DNA from: Hetaerina americana | Taxonomy: Eukaryota > Arthropoda > Insecta > Odonata > Calopterygidae | Direction: 5' to 3' | NCBI GenBank assembly: GCA_022747635.1 | Contig: JAKTNV010000060.1 | Location: 1,182,372-1,246,371, forward strand | DNA length: 64,000 bases | Shown: piece after piece, positions 24,381-36,344 of the stretch | Position numbering within the stretch: position 1 is the stretch's first letter | Layout of the letters: each line of letters opens with the position of its first letter | Made by a program: the position numbers and the translations under genes | Notes under the pieces: generated by a model | Database searches by the model: none | Seen by the model: the letters and a program-made list of their open reading frames with translations, nothing else | What the model was told of the DNA's origin: nothing

Positions 24381-24922
24381 CACCACAAAACGTTGCAACG
24401 ATACAGTTACACAGAAAAATACGGAATAGTACAATGAGCTTTTTTGCCGACGACGCTACGGTTTACAGAGATATCCGTAGTTCTGATGATACGGTAGAAT
24501 TATCAGACGACCTGTATACAATACAGTGTTATTGTGTTACATGGCAACAGGAATTTTACCGAAAAAAGTGTGTTGTTTTACATTTTTGGAATACGGGTAG
24601 TAAAATTCCGAATACCTACTGAAGCTATTAGAGCGAAACTGAATCGAAAATACCAAAATAGCACGTGTACACGTGTAGACTCAATTAAATACTTAGGCGT
24701 GATTCTTACAATCCCTCGTGGGCGAAATATATACGTGGAATATGTGGACACGCTGAATTTAAATCATAAAATTAGGATGTCAAAAAATAACCAAAAATTA
24801 GGATTCACGTACATAGAACTGAGGAATTGTGACGAGAAGTTTCCAGAGCAATGCTATCTTTCGCTAGTTAAGCCTCATTTAAAATATGCAGCCAGTATAC
24901 GAGGTCCTCAAGGTGTCAATTA
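24381..24922 (+). mobile_element. CR1/Jockey-type LINE (family B), RT C-terminal part
   Basis: Contains SFFADDATVYRDIRSSDD, with the FADD catalytic box, then IKYLGVILTIPRGRN, HKIRMSKNNQKLGFTY and CYLSLVKPHLKYAASI. These are the palm and thumb of a non-LTR reverse transcriptase, matching the copy at 29-31 kb. One frameshift at about 24600. The N-terminal endonuclease and most of the RT are missing. Confidence 0.75.
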
Positions 24923-25149
24923 ATACATTTGCTTACACCCATTTTCCATCGACGTTTCCCTTAATCCTTGTGAATATATTCTCGCTGCTTGGCGGGTTTA
25001 TTCCTACCGCTTTCTCAGCCTCCTAACTTTGTCTCAAACCCTAAAGATACAAACACTATAGGGTGCCATCGATTGCAGTTCCCTCACTTACTCTATCCTC
25101 CAAAGACAGGGCATAAAATCTCTCCGCTTTGACTCCGCCCCACATCACA

Positions 25150-25690
25150 CACTCCCTCTACCGACTCCCTTATCCACCAAAAAGAATTACTATTCACAAA
25201 AAATTCCTTTACCTTCCATGATGAATTATTCCTTCAGTTCACTGTCTGTCCACACAGTCAACCAAACTCTCCATACGCCACCTTCTATCTACTCTCCTCC
25301 ATAACAAAAATCTTATACCACACTTCTGGGACGGCTACATTGATGATATCTTCTTTCCTTGTCTTCATTGGGATGAAATATACCCCACAAATATTTACTA
25401 CAAATCTCAAGTCTTCCTTCCGCATAGTTTTCACATCCTTTATCTCGCACTCCTCTGCAACATTATTAGATATTGAAATTTTCCTTCGGGACAATATATT
25501 TACCTCCTCCGTCCGCAAAAAAAAACCAACAAGCCATGGACAATGCCTAAATTTCCGCAGTCATCACGCATCCCACACCAGAGGAGCAATAACATTTCCC
25601 CTCTCCATTCGCGACCACCACATAAGCAATGAAGCTCCCCACAGCAATCTTCTTGACAGATTCTAAAGGAACTTTATTCCCTTAAAATTA
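25150..25690 (+). mobile_element. Penelope-like element, RT fragment
   Basis: Frames read KKNSFTFHDELFLQF-type sequence, then HFWDGYIDDIFF (catalytic YIDD), followed after a frameshift by LKSSFRIVFTSFISHSSATL, LDIEIFLRDNIFTSSVRKKK, PTSHGQCLNFRSHHASHTRG and ISNEAPHSNLLDRF. The order YIDDIF, then 'FT..S....LD', then a K-P-T-like turn, then 'L.F.S.H..H' is characteristic of Penelope-like RTs, which lack an APE endonuclease and usually carry a GIY-YIG domain. No GIY-YIG was seen here. Pseudogene. Confidence 0.65.
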
Positions 25691-28150
25691 TAACCAGTCC
25701 ATATTATCCGCCTCCAAAATTTTCCCCCTGATTCTTAAAAGCTTCCCACAACTCGCATTGGCAAAGAAGATTCTTACAAACACCAAAAACGAATAGGGAC
25801 AATTGAAAAATTAATTTCAGGAATCCACCCTCTTGCTCCATCGTTTACGTACGTCTTGATGTATTTTTACCCTTTTCACCATCCGTCTTCGGATTCGGCA
25901 ATAGCTGTGATTCACTTCTAAAGTTTACGTGGAAAATATTTCAATTCCACTCCTGCCAAAAAATCGTGCCCGTCGTCGCGAGTTCACTTTTGACGTGCTC
26001 TTAAATGATGGGGCATTTTTTTTCTTCGATTCACGGAAAAGAAGTGAGAGAGAGAGCACGAAAAAGAATCCAGCAGGAGAGGTCCAGAGCATCCGTTTTC
26101 ACTCCGTTAACCGTTTTGAACTCATGGTTTGGTAGCATTGCCTTGTAGAAATCGCGAGGGAATGGAAAAAAAAGTTTCTCGAGGCGCCTTTGTTTATTGT
26201 TTCCGACGAATTCTGGGTCCCAGCCGTATAACACTATCGTGGTGACGTCGCAATTCGTTGGGAGTGGTATTTTTCCCCCCATTCTGCGTTGTAAACAATA
26301 CCACGCACACCTTTCGATATCGCGTAAGCGAGGGAGGAGCGGGTGAACGAAACGGAACTCGCCTAATACGTAACTCGCCTTCCGGATTCAGTGCCACATA
26401 TCCTTTTGGATTCACGAAATGAACAAAAAGACTACGCCCACAACGAGCAACTTTTCGTCTCGGATATTGCGAACAGAAATTGGAGACGATGCACTTTTCA
26501 ACGGAGCGTAACATACCATAATAGGTGAGGCACATGAAGAGGAGATGTGGGCGTGGGATTTTGTCACGCCACGCACATCACGCTAAGGGCACACACGAGC
26601 TTTAGCCTACAGAAAAAACATACCTTGGCGATCCTTCGGCTTTCTTTGCATTTCTGCAACTTCCTTCATCTCTCCGTCGAAGGATCAGCTAGCTCCATGC
26701 ACTGCCCGCTTCGCTCCAGGCGCCTCACGTAAACTTCCCGTCGAGGCTCACCTCCTCAGCGAGGTCACCAAGTAAGGCGCTTCAAATATTCTCCCGCAGA
26801 TGTCGCCACCACCAGAGGCCATAATACAATTTGAAGGTTAAGAGCCTCTCTAACCTTAATGCGGTATTCCCCGCTTTACCCAAAGGATGAGGACAGAGAT
26901 TTCGACATTGGAGTTAGGGCGGATGATTAGGAGTCCACTACTCTAGTTGGAGGCATCCCTCCGAACCTCAGTGAATGACTATTTCCGAACTTGTGATTTG
27001 GCAAGGGCCATGTGGAGCTGAAACTTCCACAACCGTAGATCATTTTGAAGTTGGGAGTGAGTTAGTGCCTGCATTTAATCGCTCTTGGTCATGGGCAGTT
27101 ACGTCATGACCAATTAAAATTTCTCCCTTAATAGCTCTGGTGACTTGAACTGTGGTCTGTGGTGGAGGCTTTTCCGGTTCGACGATTGGGTAACAATGGA
27201 TACAATCGTGCTCCGCAGGATTATTCGCGATATGATTCGATGGATGAATTATGTGCTCGCTAAGTAAATTGGAAATTAGGCTTTCAAATTCTTCCGTCGG
27301 CACCAATCAAGTGTGGAGTGATAATTTTACGTTAGTTTACTCATGTCACTGTTAATATCTTCTAAACAGCTGAAGAATATAAAAGTAGAATTTTGATACT
27401 AGCCTGTATAGGCTGCCATAAGAACAGCCACAGATAGCAGTGTGTGCATGCAGATGCGGCAGAAAGTTTCGGATGATTAGGAACAGCGGCGGAAAGTTTC
27501 CCACCAACCCATGGTCTTAATGTGCATTTCTATAATTGTTTAGACATTTTTCGATGCTACAGAAGGTGTTACCAGGGTACACTCCTTATTTCCTCGTGTC
27601 AGATTATTTCTAATCGGGCCACCGCAAAGGAATTATGTTCACATATTATTTACACATTGCTGTAGATTTGACAAGAGCTCGCGACTAGAATTGATAGGTG
27701 ACCAAGACATTACGCATAATCGGACGATCAGAAAAATCGAACGATTTTCTCCCTGTGAAATTTTGACAAAATATTTTACTTTTATGAAATACTAGTCAGA
27801 GCACACAAAATATTCCCCCTCAGAGAGATAGCATTGCAAAGAATTTATAATATCTGCCATTTTTTCTAAATGTATCTTAATCTTGAGGATTCATTTCGCG
27901 TGCGGAACCCACCCCGGCCAATCCCACTATTATAAGTCCCATGTGGTCATTTTCCCTGCCACGGGACCTCTTCTTTCGGGCTGGCAAATATCTGACCTTG
28001 ACCAAGTGAGGTTTGGCGACGACCTTTTGAGACGGTCGCCCATCTGTTCCGCATCCATTGTGGGGAGTTAATGCCCTGGCGCGCTCTGGACTAGGCAACT
28101 GGGACGCTGGGTTTGGCAAGAGAGAGGGTGCGGCGGAGGAAGCGCGGCCG
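25691..28150. other. unassigned DNA
   Basis: No recognised domain. An 88-codon minus frame at 27040-27306 and a 113-codon minus frame at 26194-26535 have no motif I can name and no clear splice sites. GC content rises toward 28 kb. Confidence 0.35.
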
Positions 28151-28212
28151 TCTCTACATTCACACAATGCCCCGCAAGCGGCAGCACGGGTGTGTGGCGG
28201 GGGCTGCTCGGC
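28151..28212 (+). repeat. dispersed hairpin-forming motif, copy 1
   Basis: TCTACATTCACACAATG, then CCCCGCAAGCGGC, then GGGTGTGTGGCGGGGG and GCTCGGCC. The GC-rich halves can pair. Related copies lie at 52090 and 63120, all on the plus strand. I recall similar CCCCGCAAGCCACC..GGTGTGTGGCGG sequences as common in arthropod genomes, but the parent element is not identified here. Confidence 0.6.
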
Positions 28213-29090
28213 CACCACCTACAAAATAGTGTCGTAAAGACATGGGAAGGACGACCCGACTTTGGGTAAGAGTGAAGCCAGCAAGACACTCTGCGATCCT
28301 CAGCCGTTTATTAGAGGGGTCAGATTGGTAATGTTGACTCGATCAAGCACCGGAACGGGTAAGGCAGGGAACTTACAGGGGAAAGGAAGTATTCGGGCGG
28401 GAATCATCCGCAGACGTGCTGGCAGCCGACTGATGAACGCGGGGCTTCGTCGATGGCGGTGGCCTAGCGGGGAGTCCGATGTCGGTGGTCTAGCGGGGAG
28501 TCCCTCGGATACTCCGATGCGGCGGCGACCAACGGGCGAACACAGGGTCTCGGCAGCAGGTTATATCAGTAGACTGCCCCTCTATCGCGTCGGTCCGGAT
28601 CGCCTCCCTGGTCCTCTCTTTCTCCGCCCCCGCACCACACTCCCGACCCAAGCTGGTCCGCGCGCGGCGGCACCCCTCCCTAGGGCCTTCCCCGTGACGT
28701 TGGTCACTGGCCCGGTAGCCCCTCCTCCCACCTGGGATTCCCTCCCTGGAGGCGTAGGAAGGATCATTGCCCCCGAGGCCCTTTGGCGGTGCCCAAGAAA
28801 CCGCTAGGGTTATAGAAACCCTTCCTACGACCTCGCCGAGGCTTTCCCGCTTTAGGTCTTCCGGGCCTTTCCCGTGACGTCAAAGAGTCCGTCGCCTATC
28901 ACAGGCATTGTCTGGTCATGCCCCAAAAGCTTACAACGGCGAGAACAGAGCCCTCACCACAATAGAATGCAATCAATGCATGCAAAACAAACAAAAGGAT
29001 GCCAAAGCACACCCGCATAGACGAATATATTCATGCAAAACCCATTTTAACTTGAACACGTGCAAATACATACATATCAACAAACATACA
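28213..29090. other. GC-rich unassigned region with a short tandem repeat
   Basis: 28213-28900 is the most G+C-rich part of the window. At about 28448-28505 GGTGGCCTAGCGGGGAGTCC and GGTGGTCTAGCGGGGAGTCC are tandem units. A 181-codon plus frame (28262-28807) is low-complexity Arg/Pro/Gly-rich and has no known domain. I do not call it a gene. Confidence 0.4.
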
Positions 29091-29091
29091 C

Positions 29092-31200
29092 ATGTCCCAG
29101 ATGTCTAAGCAGTGTTTAATCTTGTCTCGCTTGCAAGAAAAAGTCTCAATTATAGAAAATCTTAAAGGAATTAGAGACCACAAGGCAGTGTATGCTAACT
29201 TTTCCCTCTATGGGGTCAGAAATAAGAAGCCTAAAAGAAAAATTTATTTGTTTCAAGAAGGGCTCTTATGGCCTTGCAAATTTTGAGAAATATAGTTATC
29301 ACCAAAATACTGAGGATACGTGTAATCATTTCCTTATCATTAAGTAGTCAGCAGTTGACATGTTTAATTTCAGTAAATTTATAAAAGAAAATAAGGAACC
29401 TAGGTGGTACAACTTGGCTGTAAGGAAATCATTACGACGTCAAAGGCTATGTGACACTAAGTTGAAAAATATTAGGGTTGCTATCTATAGCGACAATAGG
29501 AATGAGATGACTTATGTTCACAAGATAATAACTAGGGCGAATACCAAGAGGGAATTTCGGAAAGCGTTAACCGAATTCAAAAGGAAAATATTAGCAGAAA
29601 ATTTTAAAGAGAATCCGAAATAATTTTGGTCGTACGTCAGAGAGGTTCAGGGAAATAAGTCAACTGTTAATTCACTCAAAAATAATATAGCCAAAGGGTA
29701 ACCAGCAGTTTGGAAAAGGTTAACTTGTTAAACACCTTCTTTCAAAGCATCTTCACCAATGTCTCGCCGAATGTCTCTGATGGCTAATTAAATCGTGCCG
29801 GCCAACCGATACCCAAAATTGAAATCTCAAAAAATGGAATAGATCGTTTCCCAAAAAATATTAACCCTAATAAATCCTCCGGGCACGATCGAATAGCTGC
29901 TCATTTATTTAAGGAACTAGCGCCGAAAATGGCTCAATATTTAGAAATCATATTAAGACATCGCTAGTAGATCGCAAGGTCCCCAGTGATTGGAAAACGG
30001 CTAACGTAACACCAATACTTATAAACGGAGGCAAGGAGGAACTGAGCGATTACAGATTTATTTCCCTCACGTCCATATTATGCTGGGTCATGGAACAATA
30101 GTCAAGTTCGATCGTGAGATACCTTGATAGTCAGGAGTGTTTGATAAAAGTCAGCACGGATTCTGAAAGGGTAATACCTACGAGAAACAACTTGCGCTTA
30201 TGGTCCATGATCTCTTTAGTTCGGGAAGGAGCAATGATCAAGAGGACGCGGTTTTTCTTGATTTTAAAAAAGCTTTCGAAAAAGTTCCTGCGTTGGATTG
30301 AAGACTTTTCCAATGGTCGAGTACAAACATTAGTCATAGATGAAGTTAGCTGTAATGCAGTAGAAGTCACTTAGGTAGTTCCCCAGGGAAGTGTTATTAG
30401 GCGTATTTGATTCCTTCTCTACGTTAACGACGTTAACTCCGCATTCCCTAGTAAGATACGTTTATTTGCTGATGATGCAATGGTCTAGAGAGATATCCGT
30501 ATTCCTAAGGGCAAAGCAGTTTTATCAGATGTCCTAAATGCTATACAACGCTGGTGCCACACTTGGCAATTAGATTTAACTTAAAAAAGTGCGCAGCGAT
30601 GAATATTTGGAAAAAGAGCAATTCCCTTTCGAACGCCTACTGCATCGGGAACACCGAAATGGGATGTGCAGACTCGATTAATTACTTGGGCGTTATCCTC
30701 ACTTGTGACCAGTCTTGGGTGAAACAAATACGGGGAATATGTGGACGAGCTAACAAAAAATTCGGATTTACTACAAGAGTACTGGGTAAATCTGATGAAA
30801 AAGTCAAAAATAAATGTTATCTTTCGCTCGTTAGTCCTCAATTATAATATGCTGCTAGTATATGGGATCCTCATGAAGTTGGATTGATTGCCGAATTGGA
30901 TCGCGTGTAGCGAAGGTGAGCCAGATTTATAAAACGTAGTCATGACAAACCGAGCAGCGTATCAAAATTATTAGAGGAGCTAGGCTGGCAATCACTCACT
31001 GTGTGAAGGTTAAATTACAGACTAAATCCTTAGCATAAACTGGAAGGATCTCCCTTTATTAATAATGCTGAAAATATATTAATATCCCCATCGTGCTACT
31101 GTCTATCTGTCATTTTTTCAACGAACGGTATAGGTTCAGGATAATGTTGCCCGACCGCGGTAGAGGTAAAAATATTCTGGTCAATATTAGTGTGGTGTGT
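29092..31200 (+). mobile_element. CR1/Jockey-type LINE (family B), endonuclease end to RT and 3' part
   Basis: Blocks in order: IRDHKAVYANFSLYG and KRKIYLF (end of endonuclease), the linker FRKALTEFKRKILAENF, SSGHDRIAAHLF, VPSDWKTANVTPIL, LSDYRFISLTSIL, CLIKVSTDS with QHGF-type sequence in another frame, AVFLDFKKAFEKVP (first catalytic Asp), NYLGVILTCDQSW, NKCYLSLVSPQL, WDPHEVGLIAELDRV and LLEELGWQSL. This order is that of a non-LTR RT. Many stops and frameshifts. The catalytic second box is preserved only as nucleotide remnants near 30465. Dead copy; 3' boundary approximate. Confidence 0.8.
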
Positions 31201-32725
31201 ATTCACCCCTGCTACACACCCTAGTGGCTTGCAGGATAATAAAAAAACACCTCGCTAAAAGTCTTAGCCTTGCTTTCTCTCTTCATGTCTCAAGCGGCCC
31301 GATGGAAGAGGATTTTCGGATAATAACCCTTAGAATGCGTAAACATTGGGACTTATTAAGGTAAGGTTAATATCTTAGTCAAATTTTCATCTTTCAAATA
31401 AAAAACTTTATCAAACATGCAGCAGCAAATTATAGCTGCCCGACGTCCAAGCACCGAGGTAAATTAAACAGAGCGCCTCCAAATGAATTTTTGAAACCCA
31501 TTTGCGTATAAACATGACAATTCGAAAGGCCTCAGCCATGTGAATTAAACTGATAAATTACAAATTATTGGATTGATTACTCTCAACACTATGGAGTTTC
31601 TTTGTTAATTAGACCCCACAACGCTCTACTGTTTTTTACGAAAATTAGACATAATGGTTTGAAACCTAAAGAGCCATGTCATTTTTAGGGATCTTTTCGT
31701 GTACCTACCCGTGGTTGCTAAGCAAAGTATTTGGAACGAATGAAATATGATTTTCTTACGCACGAATCTCGTATATATAGCGTATATGTCCGTAACCTTA
31801 TTAACCGACCGTAGGGAAGTTCTGCGTCCGCCAGTGGACCCGGTTACATGAGAGCTCGTATTCCTCAATACAGGCTTTACTTGTAACCTGGGAATTCCTG
31901 ACTGATAGACTCGATTTTATTAGCTTTGTATGTTTCCTAATGTCACTATTTGTATTCAGAACTAACTAAGAATTCCTATTTATTCGACCTAACCTAGTTT
32001 ATGTCAGAGCAACAGAATCTTTCGCTCCTCGCTAGCTCCAGAGCTGATAGGACGAGATAGAACGAGGCTCTAAGTCAGAGAGAATGTTTATTTTCTCTTC
32101 TACGTAAGAAGCTTAATAAAATCTCGAATGTATCAGAGTCAGATGATAGCATATCCGTAAACCCAACTCGATACCATTAAAAATTATGTGCGACCGTTCA
32201 TGTGGAACCATATATCGTACAACATACAGGTATATACATACAGGCCCTGTATTTGGGCAATTTCAACTCGCCTCTAAAACCAGGTAAAATTTTTGCAATC
32301 AATTTTGTATGGCGGTGTGCAGTATGAAAGTGACCCGTATGCATAAAATGGGTAAAATTGTTAAAGGTCAGTTAAAACGCGGGTGTAAAAGCAGTGAAAG
32401 ATATTGAAAATGGGTAAGCTCTAGGCAGACCTGTAAAAATACTAGGCAGACCTTTCCAAAACGTACTCGTACTTGATATACACGCACGTACTATGCGGGC
32501 AGATAGTCCTCATCTGAGTACGAGTTTAACTTGTCTCTAGGGAAATGATAAAAACCATTCCAAAATCATTTTTAAAACTTCCCAATAGTGTAAATATTTA
32601 AAATGAAAAATGGTGGGGATATATTTAATGAAAGGATTTCGTATTCATTCGAAGAGACTTTGGGGTAAATGAGTAAACACGTGACGCGTCATTGTTCTGA
32701 GAAGAAATCTGTGTTGCGGACGCCT
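31201..32725. other. unassigned DNA
   Basis: No domain or repeat family recognised. CTAGGCAGACCT occurs twice within about 30 bases near 32420-32455. Confidence 0.4.
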
Positions 32726-32749
32726 CTCTGTTTTTGTTCCCATATTTGT

Positions 32750-33060
32750 GAAGATGGAAAAAATTGAGATTGGAGCAGTGATGGAATACTTCGTAAAGAA
32801 AGGTATGAAAGCAAAGGAAATTCATGCTGACTTTCAGAACACTCTGGGAGACTCTGCTCCTCAACTATTGCCAAGTGGACAAACGAGTTTAAGTTTGTTC
32901 AGGACAGCTTAGATGATGATCCACTTAGTGATCGGCAAAAATGTGCAACTGCTCCATAAATCATTGCAAAAGTGCATGAGATGGTCACGGAGGATCGCTG
33001 ATTGAAAGTGGGAGAAATCGCTGAAGCTTTAGTGATGTCATCTGAAAGGGAGATTTCCTT
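32750..33060 (+). mobile_element. mariner-like element remnant 3 (N-terminal domain)
   Basis: From the ATG at 32754 it reads MEKIEIGAVMEYFVKKGMKA, then KEIHADFQNTLGDSAP, the first helix-turn-helix of a SETMAR-type mariner transposase. After a frameshift come remnants of the second helix-turn-helix (KVHEMVTEDR-like, VGEIAEALVMSSE-like). The catalytic domain is absent. Confidence 0.7.
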
Positions 33061-33604
33061 CAAACAAAGAACTAACAGCCGAAATATCGACCGTGCACTT
33101 CTCATGTTAACATGAGAAGGGCACGATCTTAGGCAAAACCACATCCATGATCGCCAAACACTTACTCGAGACCAACCGCGCCTGTGAGTTGAAATTACAA
33201 GTGCTTGCAGTTCACTTCCTCCTCCCCCCTCCTATCCATCAACTTTCGTTTGTAAATATTGGCCACGCGTGACACACAACCGCCGCCGTCCTTGAGTGCC
33301 CCCCTCCCCCAGAGTGTGAGTTAAGCGTGGGGTATTCCACCACCACCCTTCCAGAAGGGCCTAATCCCCTGACCTGACCTCAAACCCTCGGCCCGCCTAC
33401 TGGTGTCGTCCCGGCTGCCTATGGGTTATTGGTGACTGCCGCCATTCACCCAAGTGGACCACTTCGCACTTTAAGACTATGTGTACTGTTTTTAACAAGG
33501 TCGAAACTCAGGTTTTCCGCTCTCCTTTGTAAACGTCTCCATTCTCTTCCTCCCATTCCCCCTCTCTCTCCCTCCCTCCCCTCGTTTCCTTCCACGTCCA
33601 CTCC

Positions 33605-33775
33605 CCTCCTACCGGAATCTTAAATGTGTATAAGACGGCACACAACTTCATTTTGTTACCTGATGATGATGTAATACGTCGAAACCCGGTCGTAAAATAA
33701 ATTTTATCAAGTGGAAAAGTCCTACGATCAGTTATTCATTATGTTCGACTTCCACCAAATCACACCTGAAGCTAC
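33605..33775 (+). mobile_element. Penelope-type terminal sequence with hammerhead-like motif
   Basis: After TGTGTATAAGACGGCACACA comes CCTGATGATGATGTAATACG, then TCGAAACCCGGTCGTAAAAT. Downstream TTATTCATTATGTTCGACTT and CCACCAAATCACACCTGAAG align with the tail of the palindromic elements at 45 and 48 kb. Single orientation, not palindromic. The core order CTGATGA, hairpin, GAAA, short hairpin, GTC fits a type I hammerhead with a very short stem III; GTTAC before and GTAA after can form stem I. One unpaired U at the base of stem II is a defect. Confidence 0.55.
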
Positions 33776-34790
33776 TCAATTTTATCATTGATATTATTTT
33801 AATTGCTATGTCATTGCGATTTCAACGTCATTATGTCACGATGATGTCGTTGAGATGCCATTATGGCCTAATGAAATCGTGGGCATAGGATCAACAAACA
33901 AATTTCTCAATGGTCGTCTTTTATCTTTATCTTAATGCATTTTACTTTAAAATAGCACGAGGATTCAGGCAGTTGAGATGTACGGATGATAGAAGATTTT
34001 TCCTTTAGAAATTTCCAAAGTAAATTTGAGGATGAATATTCACCCCGAAGCTTAGAATCACCTAAACGAGAGAAATTTAGTGGAAACAGTCTAGTGTACA
34101 TGTACATTCTCTAAAGGAAGCAGACGGTGATGTCGTAACAGCCAGCGTACTAAGTCAGCATTTTTAGAGCGTCCAAGCCTCTCGTGGAACAAGAGCATCA
34201 TCTGAAGTAGCTTGCGACCACATGTTGGACATTTCACGACAGGGCTTACATAACCAAATATTCTCAAAGCCTAGGAAAGGCAAGTAAAGACCTCGAAGAA
34301 ATAGCTGGTAGATTCCTGTCGGGCCTTATACGATGTGGTTTCCGACGTTACTTTGAGGAAGCGATCCACGATTCAAAGAATACACTTTGTGTTTCCACAT
34401 TGGAACAATATAGGGAGAAATTGCCATCAATTCAAGGTGAAATGCCGTATACATAGAACAAATATAAAAAGTTTGTATTTCTCAACGAAACAATCATTGA
34501 CTGAAACAGTATATCAGAAGAAATATTCTAGCCCTCCCCGAGCAATGTAAATACATTTTTCAATATGTAAAATACGGTAATTGAATGTATTTGAAATTTT
34601 ATTCATGAATATAATGCATGTAAAATATAAATATCATGTGAAATATTATGCATAAATGTAAACTGAATGTATGCTACCAGCTGGCACACTGCCAACTCGT
34701 AACACTTTCCTAAAAAAATATATATTCATTCGAACGAACTAGGTTCAAACGGCAACGTACAGTACGTTATACATGGTATGGATATAGAGT
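33776..34790. other. unassigned AT-rich DNA
   Basis: Includes GATGATGTCGTTGAGATGCC-type low-complexity sequence at 33835. No exon or repeat family recognised. Confidence 0.4.
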
Positions 34791-34794
34791 ATCG

Positions 34795-35660
34795 GGAACA
34801 CTTTTTTCCTGAAGTAACTGTACGTTGCAGAGGGCGGACACCGCTCAGACTCAGTGGTGGGGGGTTCCACCTTCAACACGCTCCAAGCGCCTATCGCTTG
34901 CGAGCGTTCGTTCAGACTCTATCGTGTTTTTAGTGGACCTCTGTCGAGTAAACTCTGTGCAAGCGCAAAATGCAGCGATTGAACAGCGGTACGCCATCAA
35001 AGTTTATGCTGGACTGTGGAAATCGGCTACAAAGACCTTTATCATGATTCTCCAAGTGTTCAAGGATGAAAACATGTCACAAACTGCACCTTTTAAGTGG
35101 CAAAAGCTCTTCAAAAATGGCCGAGAGAGTCTGGAGGACGAGCCCAGCGCTGGACGGCTGTCGACATCAAGAACCGTCGACAACGTGCAACGTGTGCGTG
35201 AAGTTCAGAATTCAGACTGTCGGTGAAGTGTGCCCATGATCACAGATCGTATATGACATTGATAAGATGACAGTGTATACCATTATCACTGAAATTTGTT
35301 TTTGCGAAAGATCTGTGCTAAACTCGTCCCGACGACCAAAAGCAGAGTCGAGTGTCTATTTGCGAAGACCATCTGCAACGCGTTGAAGAAGACCCCAGCT
35401 TTTTGGACAGTCCCGACTTGGAACCAGCAGACTATTTCCTACTCCCAATAGTGACATTCTCCCTCAAAGGACACCACTATGGGATCATATGGGCCGTCAA
35501 AGAAGTTTGCACGCTTACACTTAAGGACCTTCCGGGATCCAACTACCAGGGAGCTTTCGAGTCGTGAAAAAGCCGCTGGCAAAAGTGTACGGATGCTCAA
35601 GTGATATATTTTGAAGATTTTTGAAGTATTGTCGTAAAATCTGTAATAAATATATTTTTC
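34795..35660 (+). mobile_element. mariner-like element remnant 4, internally deleted
   Basis: N-terminal part: EQRYAIKVYAGLWKSATKTF, FKWQKLFKNGRESLEDEPSA, GRLSTSRTVDNVQRVRE. It then jumps to CEDHLQRVEEDPSFL fused directly to DSPDLEPADYFLLP, the third catalytic Asp region, and ends WKSRWQKCTDAQVIYFEDF-like. The first two catalytic Asp residues are deleted. Non-functional; the ends were not identified. Confidence 0.7.
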
Positions 35661-35699
35661 CGAAACATTTGCCGATAATTTTAATTCAAACCTTGTTAT

Positions 35700-35995
35700 C
35701 ACGAAACCTGTGACCGAAGGATCAACGCCCGGTGACTATAAAATGGCCCTAATCTACAATGGTGGCGGCGTTCCGAGTAATTGCAAGCCAATGTATCTTA
35801 CGTCAATTTGCCACAAGTAATAGAGCCCATCTATCGGTCTATTAATAACGTGATGGTCTTCTTCAATAGAAGGTCTTTGTCAAAGCCAGCACGGATTTAG
35901 AAAGAGTAATCATACGAAACACAGTTTGGCCTTTTCATTCACTACATCCTAAAATCAGGGCAACAGAATGCCCAAATGGATGCGTTATTCTTAGA
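35700..35995 (+). mobile_element. CR1/Jockey-type LINE fragment, RT fingers region
   Basis: Frames contain VTEGSTPGDYKMALIYNGGG, 'CKPMYLTSICHK' (compare N-Y-R-P-[IV]-S-L-T-S) and LCQSQHGFRKSNHTKHSLAF. These are the conserved blocks ahead of the first catalytic Asp. It ends at a (TA)n tract at 35998. Confidence 0.6.
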
Positions 35996-36068
<73 letters not shown>

Positions 36069-36078
36069 ATATATAATG
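35996..36078. repeat. (TA)n microsatellite
   Basis: Nearly pure TA run, ending TATGTATGTATATATATA. It interrupts the LINE fragment to its left. Confidence 0.95.
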
Positions 36079-36344
36079 GTGACATTTTGAGAGGAAAATG
36101 CACAAACTAACATTGCGTTCAAATTGACGAGATATAAGTAAGAGGTAATCAGGTATCGCCCTCTCAAGAAATAATGAAGATCCGTGGAGCCGTCTTGCAG
36201 AAATTTAGATCTACCCAACAAGGTGTAAGAAAATGTAATGGGAAAGTAAGGTGGAGTTGTGAAATTGCACTGTTGAGACCACCCATGGAATAGTTAAGGT
36301 ATTTTAGACCTTTGGGAGCAGGAGTTAATTTAGGACAAATGTCC

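Noticed and set aside
28262..28807. 181-codon plus-strand open frame
   Set aside because: Its Arg/Pro/Gly-rich composition reflects high local G+C, there is no domain, and other frames are also open. Not enough to call a gene.
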